This document shows, one piece after another, positions 6,496 through 11,404 of a stretch of 11,404 nucleotides of DNA. Position numbers and translations under genes: made by a program. Within the stretch, counting starts at the first letter, position 1. Every line of letters begins with the position of its first letter. The notes below the pieces were generated by a model. The model did not search any database. It was not told the origin of the DNA and saw only the letters and a program-made list of their open reading frames with translations. Source of the DNA: Ruminococcaceae bacterium UBA1320 (GTDB lineage: Bacteria; Bacillota; Clostridia; Oscillospirales; Ethanoligenentaceae); assembly GCA_002306975.1 (NCBI GenBank), contig DBTI01000244.1, positions 1-11,404 on the forward strand, written 5' to 3'.

Positions 6496-7107
6496 TTACA
6501 TCTTCGGTGGCTTCTTGTCAAAGCTCGGGTTAAACGCGTAGAAATTTTTAGGATCAAGGCGGTCTGTCGCAAGGCGCAGGCCCTCACCAAAACGCTGGAA
6601 ATGCACGACCTCGCGCGCACGTAAAAACTTGATGGGGTCGCGGACATCGGGGTCGTCGGCAAACCGCAGAATGTTGTCGTAAGTCGTGCGAGCCTTTTGT
6701 TCCGCTGCCATGTCCTCGGTAAGGTCGGTGATTGTGTCGCCTTTTACCGCTAACGCGGCTGCGCTAAAAGGTGTACCTGATGCGGCGGCAGGGTAGACAC
6801 CTGCGGTGTGGTCGACAAAATAGTCCATGTAGCCGCCTTTTTTTATGTCTTCCTCAGTCATGTTGCGGGTAAGCTGATAAACGATCGTACCAACCATTTC
6901 AAGATGGGCAAGTTCTTCTGTGCCTATATCGGTAAGTACTCCTTTTAATTCGGCGTAAGGCATTGTGTAGCGCTGGCTAAGATAGCGCACAGAAGCGCCA
7001 AGTTCACCGTCGGGGCCGCCATATTGCGTCATAATAATCTTGGCAAGCTGGGGGTTGGTATTCGTAATTCTGACAGGGTATTGCAGTTTTTTCTCATAAA
7101 CCCACAT
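6496..7107 (-). CDS. cotJC: Spore coat protein CotJC, manganese-catalase-like
   Basis: A 203-residue ferritin-like four-helix protein of the manganese catalase family, a spore coat component made in the mother cell. The dimanganese ligands expected from Lactobacillus Mn-catalase are visible: E35 in GGPDGELGASVRYLSQRY, E65 and H68 in GTEELAHLE, E136 in AAEQKARTTYDNI, and E166 with H169 in REVVHFQRF. All are present, so it could be catalytically active against hydrogen peroxide, though CotJC itself is mainly known as a coat protein. The ATG overlaps the end of cotJB by 14 nt, with AGGAGG (7117-7122) 9 nt upstream inside cotJB, so translation is likely coupled. It is shorter than full Mn-catalases, as is normal for CotJC. 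Confidence 0.95.
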   Translation of the reverse strand: MWVYEKKLQYPVRITNTNPQLAKIIMTQYGGPDGELGASVRYLSQRYTMPYAELKGVLTDIGTEELAHLEMVGTIVYQLTRNMTEEDIKKGGYMDYFVDHTAGVYPAAASGTPFSAAALAVKGDTITDLTEDMAAEQKARTTYDNILRFADDPDVRDPIKFLRAREVVHFQRFGEGLRLATDRLDPKNFYAFNPSFDKKPPKM

Positions 7108-7369
7108 TGTTCTCCACCTCCTGCGTTATATCCCACGGCCACGGGTCATTAACCCACTGCCAGCGGTTCTCACCTGTGATATTTTTCATGCCAAGCATAC
7201 CAAATCTCTGTTCATATTCGGCTACAAGAGCATCTCGCCTTTTGCTGTATTTCTCATGTAATGCCAAAGCCTCAGTGTCATTTGGGTGAGTGTCAAGAAA
7301 AATATGAAGCTCCCACATTGCAAAATCAATCGACTTGATTCTGCGCATCATAGAATCTCTTTCGTTCAT
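7094..7369 (-). CDS. cotJB: Spore coat protein CotJB
   Basis: A 91-residue protein with the CotJB pattern: SIDFAMWELHIFLDTHPND near residues 13-31, EALALHEKYSKRRDALVAEY, and the C-terminal WQWVNDPWPWD. In Bacillus it is needed with CotJA for incorporation of CotJC into the coat; that role is carried over here by homology and context. It overlaps the cotJA stop by ATGA (7366-7369) and the cotJC start by 14 nt, giving a tightly coupled three-gene operon. Confidence 0.95.
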   Translation of the reverse strand: MNERDSMMRRIKSIDFAMWELHIFLDTHPNDTEALALHEKYSKRRDALVAEYEQRFGMLGMKNITGENRWQWVNDPWPWDITQEVENNVGL

Positions 7370-7569
7370 CTTGCGCCGCCCCTTCCCATAAGAAATGGCT
7401 TGTCAAGGTCAGGGAAAAGTGTACCTACCTGTAAAGCAACCTCGTCCTCATATATGGCTCCTAATTTCTGCATAGGCACATAAGCCATGGCAAGAGCAAC
7501 CCGAGAGGGAAACGCGCTTTTATCCGGCTGCAGCGGGTACATAGTGCTGAATACATCATCGGAAATCAA
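7366..7569 (-). CDS. cotJA: Spore coat-associated protein CotJA
   Basis: I chose the TTG at 7569 as start because AAAGGAG (7578-7584) sits 8 nt upstream; this gives 67 residues. The frame stays open further upstream but would run through the leader hairpin. The protein shows the CotJA core VALAMAYVPMQKLGAIYEDE, then ALQVGTLFPDLDKPF, and a basic GRGGAR tail. It is the first gene of the operon and, from Bacillus work, assists assembly of CotJC into the coat. Confidence 0.9.
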   Translation of the reverse strand: MISDDVFSTMYPLQPDKSAFPSRVALAMAYVPMQKLGAIYEDEVALQVGTLFPDLDKPFLMGRGGAR

Positions 7570-7590
7570 AATGATTACTCCTTTCAAAAT

Positions 7591-7637
7591 AAAAAAGCCC
7601 AATTGACGCGAAAAAACGTCAGCCGGGCGAAACACCC
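7591..7637 (-). promoter_or_regulatory. Attenuator-like hairpin in the cotJA leader
   Basis: On the minus strand, GCCC-GGC-TGACG pairs with CGTCA-ATT-GGGC (7597-7628; matched arms with a 3x3 internal loop), followed by TTTTTT (7591-7596). This is a terminator-shaped structure only 7 nt before the cotJA ribosome binding site. Immediately 5' of it, GGGTG (7633-7637) can pair with CGCCC (7625-7629), which uses bases of the terminator's first arm, so the two folds exclude each other. That resembles attenuation, but the small hairpin has a 3-nt loop. It may simply be a second barrier against read-through from the kinase genes. Confidence 0.5.
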
Positions 7638-7643
7638 ACTAAC

Positions 7644-7672
7644 AGTATATGTACGAGCTGCGGACAGGTTAC
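7644..7672 (-). promoter_or_regulatory. Putative sigma-E-type promoter of cotJABC
   Basis: On the minus strand CATATACT (7644-7651) matches the sigma-E -10 consensus CATACAnT at seven of eight positions, and GTAACCT (7666-7672) is a weak -35 at 14-nt spacing. Sigma-E control of cotJ is known in Bacillus, and the site lies between the upstream terminator and the leader hairpin. The -35 match is poor. Confidence 0.4.
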
Positions 7673-7699
7673 CTGCCACAATAGCTTATAGAGACCGAT

Positions 7700-7731
7700 A
7701 AAAAAGGCGCGTCCCTTATGGAACGCGCCTT
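7700..7731 (-). terminator. Rho-independent terminator of the downstream kinase gene
   Basis: On the minus strand GGCGCGTTCC pairs with GGGACGCGCC over 10 bp (one wobble), loop ATAA, followed by six T (7700-7705). It lies about 20 nt after the kinase stop codon and separates it from cotJABC. Confidence 0.93.
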
Positions 7732-7751
7732 AGGTGTCATGTAAATTTATT

Positions 7752-8603
7752 TTAGAAAAGTTCAAGCTGTTTTATAAGCTTCGGCAGACCGGCTTCGAAA
7801 TTCACTCCATACAGAGGATCTGTTCCGGCAATTTTGGTTCGCAGGATGCTGCCTTGTGTGAAATCTACCGCGATCTTTGCAGCGCTATCAAGTGACTTAC
7901 CGTTTAAAATAGCGGCGAGCAGGACGCTTGCAAAAATATCTCCGGTCCCGTGAAAGAAGCCTTCAACCTGATCGGACATTGCATAATTGATTTCTCCGGA
8001 ATTTGAATCAAGGCAAGCCGCTCCAAGCTCCTTGTTGTTAAAGTAAACGCCTGTCAAAACAATTTTGTTCGCACCAAGCTTTGACAAGCCATGCAGTAAA
8101 TTTTCTATGTAAGATCTCTCATGGGGACCCTCACGATAAGTTTCACCGAGCATCATGGCGGCTTCGGTAATGTTCGGAACAATAATATCGGCTTTTGAGC
8201 AAAGCTTCGTCATTTCGGCGGCAAAATCCGGTGTAAACAGGCTGTAAAGTGCGCCATTGTCCGCCATCGCGGGGTCTACAACGACAAGATTGTCTTTTGT
8301 TTTAAAGCTGTCAATAAAATCGCCGACAATCTCAATCTGTTCAAAAGAGCCGAGAAAACCGCTGTATATCGCGTCAAATGTAAGATTGAGTGATTTCCAA
8401 TGCTGCATGAACGGGCGAAGATCACTGGTTAGGTCGCGATAGGTAAAGCCGGTAAATCCACCTGTATGTGTTGAAAGCACGGCAGTTGGCATAATGCTTG
8501 TTTCAATGCCGGCGGCAGAAAGAATAGGAAGCGCCACCGTAAGCGAGCATTTGCCGAATCCTGATATATCGTGAATGGCGGCAACCCTTTTTTGTTTAGT
8601 CAT
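7752..8603 (-). CDS. Pyridoxamine/pyridoxal kinase paralog 1
   Basis: A 283-residue ribokinase-superfamily kinase of the Phos_pyr_kin type, ATP-dependent phosphorylation of a B6 vitamer (salvage to PLP) being the likely reaction. Visible features: AAIHDISGFGKCSL (8-21), PTAVLSTHTGGF (39-50) in the substrate region, IYSGFL (79-84), NITEA (144-148), and the anion-hole and catalytic HGTGD (218-222) with D222 as base. The usual DPVMGD block reads DPAMADNG (110-117), so the Gly is replaced by Ala. Start ATG has GGAGG (8611-8615) 7 nt upstream. It is the downstream member of a tandem pair and has its own terminator. Because HMP-P kinase (ThiD) belongs to the same superfamily, and a TPP-riboswitch-like fragment lies upstream, a thiamine-related role is a minor alternative; the N-terminal AIHD.SGFG favours the pyridoxamine kinase group. 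Confidence 0.85.
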   Translation of the reverse strand: MTKQKRVAAIHDISGFGKCSLTVALPILSAAGIETSIMPTAVLSTHTGGFTGFTYRDLTSDLRPFMQHWKSLNLTFDAIYSGFLGSFEQIEIVGDFIDSFKTKDNLVVVDPAMADNGALYSLFTPDFAAEMTKLCSKADIIVPNITEAAMMLGETYREGPHERSYIENLLHGLSKLGANKIVLTGVYFNNKELGAACLDSNSGEINYAMSDQVEGFFHGTGDIFASVLLAAILNGKSLDSAAKIAVDFTQGSILRTKIAGTDPLYGVNFEAGLPKLIKQLELF

Positions 8604-8651
8604 TTATTATCCTCCAAAACCGCCGATAGCGGGCTTATTAAAATTTAAATC

Positions 8652-8657
8652 ATTATA
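8652..8657 (-). promoter_or_regulatory. Possible -10 box for kinase paralog 1
   Basis: TATAAT on the minus strand about 50 nt upstream of the start codon. The -35 region at 17 nt (CTTTTC) is poor, so this is tentative. Confidence 0.3.
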
Positions 8658-8689
8658 GTGACTGTTATAAAGTAGAAAAGTTGTTTTTT

Positions 8690-8726
8690 GTTTCTCTCAG
8701 CCGGAGGCGGGGAGAAGCACCCCTTG
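8690..8726 (-). promoter_or_regulatory. Fragment resembling the 5' half of a TPP (THI-box) riboswitch
   Basis: On the minus strand the sequence reads CAAGGGGTGC, 13 nt of C-rich sequence, then GGCTGAGAG. GGGGTGC and GGCTGAGA are the two hallmark blocks of the TPP aptamer's P2-P3 side. The partner half (ACCC...CCTGATCTGG...CCAGCG...GGGA) is absent from the 80 nt that follow, and the P3 stem is weak. It is therefore either a truncated, non-functional riboswitch remnant or a chance match. Confidence 0.3.
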
Positions 8727-8765
8727 ATTTTCCTTTTTAAAAATTAAGTAGCTACAGTATGTTTA

Positions 8766-9629
8766 TTAAAGCGGCTCATAGCCGACAACAGTATTTTGCT
8801 CAATAAGCCACGGCAGTGATTTTTCAACCATAACGCCCTCACGCGGCTCACAGTTGTAGCCGTATGCGGTACGAACGGCAATTTCGACAAATCGCGACGC
8901 GCGCGCCATAGCAATGGGAAGGCTGTCACCTGTCAACAAACCGCCGACAAGCACGCTTGAGAAAACATCGCCTGTTCCCGGGTAGTTTACCGGAACAAAT
9001 TCACAGTCAACACGCCAAAACGCGTTATGCGTGCGGTCATATCCGATGTTGGAAATTTTGCCGGGCACTACCACTGTGTCAGATATAACAACGAGGGACG
9101 GTCCTTTTTCAGATAACCGGACGAGCATGCTGCGCGCCTTGTCGCGCCCAAGCGCGGCGTTTGTGTAGTTGTCGCCAAGCAACAGGCAGGCTTCGGTCAT
9201 GTTGGGGGTGATAAGGTTGGCCTCTTTGACAAGACCGGTCACTTTTTTGATTAGCTGGGGTGTAAAGGTACGGTATGGCTTGCCGTCGTCACCCATCACG
9301 GGGTCAACTACGTGCAGCGCTTTCGGCCATGCCTTTATATAATCTCCGACCTGAGCGGCTTGCTGCTCACTTGCGAGGAATCCACTGTAGATACAGTCAA
9401 ACTCAATCTCAAGCTTTTTCCAATGCTCAAGGCAGGGGGAAACAAAATCGGTAAGGTCGCGCATTGCAGGGTCACCAAAGCCGCCGGTGTGCGTGGAAAG
9501 CACAGCGGTAGGCACAGGGCAGGTTTGCACGCCCATAGCCGCTAAAATCGGTATAACGACCGAAAGCGAACAGCGGCCGAAACCTGAAAGGTCGTGAATC
9601 GCAGCAACGCGCGGCGAACGGTTTGTCAT
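8766..9629 (-). CDS. Pyridoxamine/pyridoxal kinase paralog 2
   Basis: A 287-residue homolog of the neighbouring kinase, with a more canonical motif set: AAIHDLSGFGRCSL (9-22), PTAVLSTHTGGF (40-51), IYSGFL (80-85), DPVMGDDGKPY (109-119), NMTEA (143-147) and PGTGD (217-221) with D221 as catalytic base. The likely reaction is ATP-dependent phosphorylation of pyridoxal, pyridoxamine or pyridoxine. The ATG is preceded by AAAGGGAG (9638-9645) at 8 nt. The 160-nt gap to paralog 1 holds its own -10 box and the riboswitch-like fragment, so the two may be separately expressed despite the tandem layout. GC is higher than in the accessory genes to the left, consistent with a resident gene. Confidence 0.88.
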   Translation of the reverse strand: MTNRSPRVAAIHDLSGFGRCSLSVVIPILAAMGVQTCPVPTAVLSTHTGGFGDPAMRDLTDFVSPCLEHWKKLEIEFDCIYSGFLASEQQAAQVGDYIKAWPKALHVVDPVMGDDGKPYRTFTPQLIKKVTGLVKEANLITPNMTEACLLLGDNYTNAALGRDKARSMLVRLSEKGPSLVVISDTVVVPGKISNIGYDRTHNAFWRVDCEFVPVNYPGTGDVFSSVLVGGLLTGDSLPIAMARASRFVEIAVRTAYGYNCEPREGVMVEKSLPWLIEQNTVVGYEPL

Positions 9630-9674
9630 GTTACCGGCTCCCTTTTAACGTAATTACGAAAAGTTGACACAATT

Positions 9675-9703
9675 ATTATATCCTCTTGTTTATGGCTATG
9701 CAA
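9675..9703 (-). promoter_or_regulatory. Sigma-A promoter of kinase paralog 2
   Basis: On the minus strand TTGCAT (9698-9703) and TATAAT (9675-9680) are 17 nt apart. Transcription would start near 9668, about 22 nt before the AAAGGGAG ribosome binding site. Confidence 0.65.
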
Positions 9704-9976
9704 ACAAACCTGAAAGGCTATTTTGGATGGAATGTTGTTAGAAGTGCATTAATAATTTTAAACATAATTATAAACAACTGTTGAAAACTTACAAAATTCG
9801 ATTATGTCACAATATTTATTTACGCTCAATTCAAAATAATTGACTAAAAACACAGGAATAATGACGATAAATTGTGAAAATAGCAAATGCAAATTGATTT
9901 ATAGGATACGTTAATTAGTTGATGCACAGTGAAATCTATATAAATAAAAAAATCGCACCCCATTTTGTACGCGCTA
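9704..9976. other. AT-rich intergenic region, no gene seen
   Basis: About 270 nt between the divergent promoters of kinase paralog 2 (minus) and the tRNA operon (plus). No open frame with a ribosome binding site, stable hairpin or repeat array is visible. Confidence 0.6.
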
Positions 9977-10009
9977 TTGACAAGAAGGCATATTTTGTGA
10001 TAATATAAT
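9977..10009 (+). promoter_or_regulatory. Promoter of the tRNA-Ser pair
   Basis: A consensus TTGACA (9977-9982) is followed after 18 nt by TAATAT (10001-10006), overlapping TATAAT (10004-10009). Transcription would start a few nt before the first tRNA. Confidence 0.75.
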
Positions 10010-10024
10010 GGTCGTCACAAAAAT

Positions 10025-10111
10025 GGAGAGATGTCCGAGTGGTTTATGGAGCTAGTCTTGAAAACTAGTGATCCGAAAGGACCGGGGGTTCGAATCCCTC
10101 TCTCTCCGCCA
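10025..10111 (+). tRNA. tRNA-Ser (anticodon UGA)
   Basis: Acceptor GGAGAGA (10025-10031) pairs with TCTCTCC (10101-10107), discriminator G, and CCA is encoded (10109-10111). The anticodon stem CTAGT/ACTAG holds loop CTTGAAA with TGA at 10059-10061. The long variable arm (GATCC GAAA GGACC region) and the GGTTCGAATCC T-loop are as expected for a class II serine tRNA. It decodes UCA and related UCN codons. Confidence 0.95.
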
Positions 10112-10181
10112 TATGAAATCAAATGGGCATAGTGGTTTTTCGCTTCATTCCCATGTGGTTTTAAAATTTTAAGTTCACCAT

Positions 10182-10271
10182 GGAGAAGTACTCAAGTGGT
10201 GAAGAGGCGCCCCTGCTAAGGGTGTAGGTCGGGTAACCGGCGCGAGGGTTCAACTCCCTCCTTCTCCGCCA
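10182..10271 (+). tRNA. tRNA-Ser (anticodon GCU)
   Basis: Acceptor GGAGAAG (10182-10188) pairs with CTTCTCC (10261-10267), then G and encoded CCA. The anticodon stem CGCCC/GGGTG holds loop CTGCTAA with GCT at 10215-10217. The long variable arm (GGTCGGGTAACCGGC region) and GGTTCAACTCC T-loop confirm a serine tRNA for AGC/AGU codons. It follows the first tRNA after 70 nt with no promoter of its own seen, so the two are probably co-transcribed. Confidence 0.95.
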
Positions 10272-10275
10272 ATCC

Positions 10276-10316
10276 ATTATGAGCCATGCCTTTGGGTATG
10301 GCTCATAATACTTTTT
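10276..10316 (+). terminator. Terminator of the tRNA-Ser operon
   Basis: A 15-bp stem (10276-10290 with 10295-10309, one G-T pair) with loop TTTG, followed by ACTTTTT. It begins 5 nt after the second tRNA. It is also the first hairpin past the convergent recombinase gene, but the minus side has no T-run. Confidence 0.92.
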
Positions 10317-10337
10317 ATAGAGAAATTGGGGATGGGT

Positions 10338-11404
10338 TCAGCTTAAACATCCCACAAAATTGTAGTTGACTTGAATGCTCTGGCTTTTATGACCGTTCTC
10401 GTCCGTCTGCTCATGCACGTCCACATGGTCGATGAGCTGGAACGCCGTGGCTCTGTCAAGCCTACCAATGCAAACGCAATCCTTAATCAGTCCCATCCAC
10501 TTCTTTACGTCACTTTCGCCGCTTGCTTCTTCTTTGATACACTGTCTTATGTCCGCTGACTTATCTTCCAATTCGGATAATTCACGCTCATAATCAGCAA
10601 GCATTTTTTTGAACAGGCTATCCGGCACATTTCCGATGATTTTTTCCTCGAACAGCCGCTTGCTGGCATCCTCAATAAACGAAATACGATTTGTCGCGTC
10701 GCGCAGGATTTTTTCCTGCGCGGCTTTTTCGTTTCGCCGTTCCTGCCCGGAGAAGGACATCAACCTGTCCATCAGCTTCTTTTCGTCGGTGATTGCCGTC
10801 TGTGCGTAATACTGGATATCCGACAGGATGATGCTTTCCAGCGTGTCCGCGTCAATGGTGTGCATGGAGCATGACTTGCTCCCGCTGTTGGCGTATCGAC
10901 TGCAACGGTAAAAACGTCGCTCTGCTCCGCTTTTTCCAACCTTCCGGTTGAAGGCCATCGCCGCCCCGCAGTCGGCGCATCGGATGATTCCCGAAAAAAT
11001 ATTGACCTCATCCGTGCTGTTGACCTGGATTGAATGATGGGAGGAGGCGCGTTTCGTGCTGTCCATGCGCCTTTGAACGCACTCCCATGTGAAATGGTCA
11101 ATGATCGCCTCGTGCGTATTCTCAACGATCACCCAATCTTCGGGACTGTTAACAAGACGTTTTTTCGTTTTGAAGGATGAAACCTTACGTTTGCATTGTA
11201 CCATATCACCTATGTAGACTTGGTTTCGCAGCAGTTGCATGATCGTACAACTGCCCCATTGCTGACCGTTGTCACCCCGCGTTGACCGCTTTCCCGTTTG
11301 CTTGAAGTAATATTCGGCGGGAGTGTCCACGCCCTCGCCGTTGAGTTTAGCAGCAATATTGCGTCCGCTGTCGCCGCCCGCAAACTCGCGGAAAAGCCGT
11401 TTGA
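10338..11404 (-). CDS. Large serine recombinase, C-terminal part (runs off the window)
   Basis: About 354 residues are visible; the frame stays open to the window edge, so the N-terminal catalytic resolvase domain with its Ser nucleophile is outside. GTG at 11330 is an internal codon, since RLFREFAGGDSGRNIAAKLN upstream is conserved recombinase sequence. The visible order is a Recombinase domain (IAAKLNGEGVDTPAEYYF, QWGSCTIMQLLRNQVYIGD), a zinc ribbon (IIRCADCGAAM, YRCSRYANSGSKSC, four Cys), a charged coiled-coil region (ERRNEKAAQEKILRD to SELEDKSADI), and a short beta C-terminus ending NYNFVGCLS. This is the layout of TnpX/TndX-type recombinases that excise and insert clostridial mobilizable elements. 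It converges on the tRNA-Ser pair and probably marks the end of such an element. Confidence 0.92.
   Translation of the reverse strand, partial: KRLFREFAGGDSGRNIAAKLNGEGVDTPAEYYFKQTGKRSTRGDNGQQWGSCTIMQLLRNQVYIGDMVQCKRKVSSFKTKKRLVNSPEDWVIVENTHEAIIDHFTWECVQRRMDSTKRASSHHSIQVNSTDEVNIFSGIIRCADCGAAMAFNRKVGKSGAERRFYRCSRYANSGSKSCSMHTIDADTLESIILSDIQYYAQTAITDEKKLMDRLMSFSGQERRNEKAAQEKILRDATNRISFIEDASKRLFEEKIIGNVPDSLFKKMLADYERELSELEDKSADIRQCIKEEASGESDVKKWMGLIKDCVCIGRLDRATAFQLIDHVDVHEQTDENGHKSQSIQVNYNFVGCLS

Noticed and set aside
8611..8635. Small CCGC/GCGG hairpin next to the ribosome binding site of kinase paralog 1
   Set aside because: Only 4 bp of stem; not enough to call a terminator or translational switch.
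9664..9680. Plus-strand TTGACA with a nearby AT-rich box
   Set aside because: Spacing to any -10 is wrong and no plus-strand gene follows before the tRNA promoter; the same bases form the minus-strand promoter of kinase paralog 2.
10371..10809. Plus-strand open frames inside the recombinase gene
   Set aside because: Shadows of the minus-strand recombinase; no translation signals.
1..11404. CRISPR arrays, toxin-antitoxin pairs or defence genes
   Set aside because: No regularly spaced repeats and no matching protein motifs were seen on either strand.

Overview
The window looks like chromosomal DNA of a low- to mid-GC, endospore-forming Firmicute, most likely a clostridial (Ruminococcaceae/Oscillospirales-like) anaerobe. 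The evidence is a complete cotJABC spore-coat operon, strong AGGAGG-type ribosome binding sites with several TTG starts, rho-independent terminators, a large clostridial-type serine recombinase and Firmicute-type pyridoxamine kinases. The genus assignment is inference.

Left part (1-2900): one large secreted protein on the minus strand. It has a signal peptide, an Ig-like domain, a PA insert in an M28 peptidase-like domain that has lost its metal ligands, a second zincin domain with an intact HEFNH motif, and a C-terminal Ig-like domain. Middle part (2900-6300): an accessory scar zone. It holds a truncated XRE regulator fused out of frame to the tail of an IS3-family transposase, about 400 bp of unassigned relic DNA, an intact GYF_2-domain membrane protein, a small secreted-protein gene broken by two single-base losses, and an 872-bp IS5-family (IS427-like) insertion sequence. 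That IS has 18-bp inverted repeats, a TA target duplication and a frame-disrupted transposase.

Right part (6400-11404): a more conserved block. The cotJABC operon (minus strand; CotJC is a manganese-catalase-like protein) has a leader with a terminator-like hairpin and a possible competing hairpin. Upstream lie two tandem pyridoxamine/pyridoxal kinase paralogs, each with its own control signals, the first preceded by a fragment resembling the 5' half of a TPP riboswitch. Then come two serine tRNAs (UGA and GCU) with a strong promoter and terminator, and the C-terminal two-thirds of a large serine recombinase that runs off the window. It probably marks the edge of an integrated element next to the tRNA pair.

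No CRISPR array, defence island or obviously new multi-gene system is visible. The observations most worth checking are the pseudo-M28/zincin fusion, the two-frameshift secreted-protein gene that was invisible as an ORF, and the attenuator-like cotJ leader.
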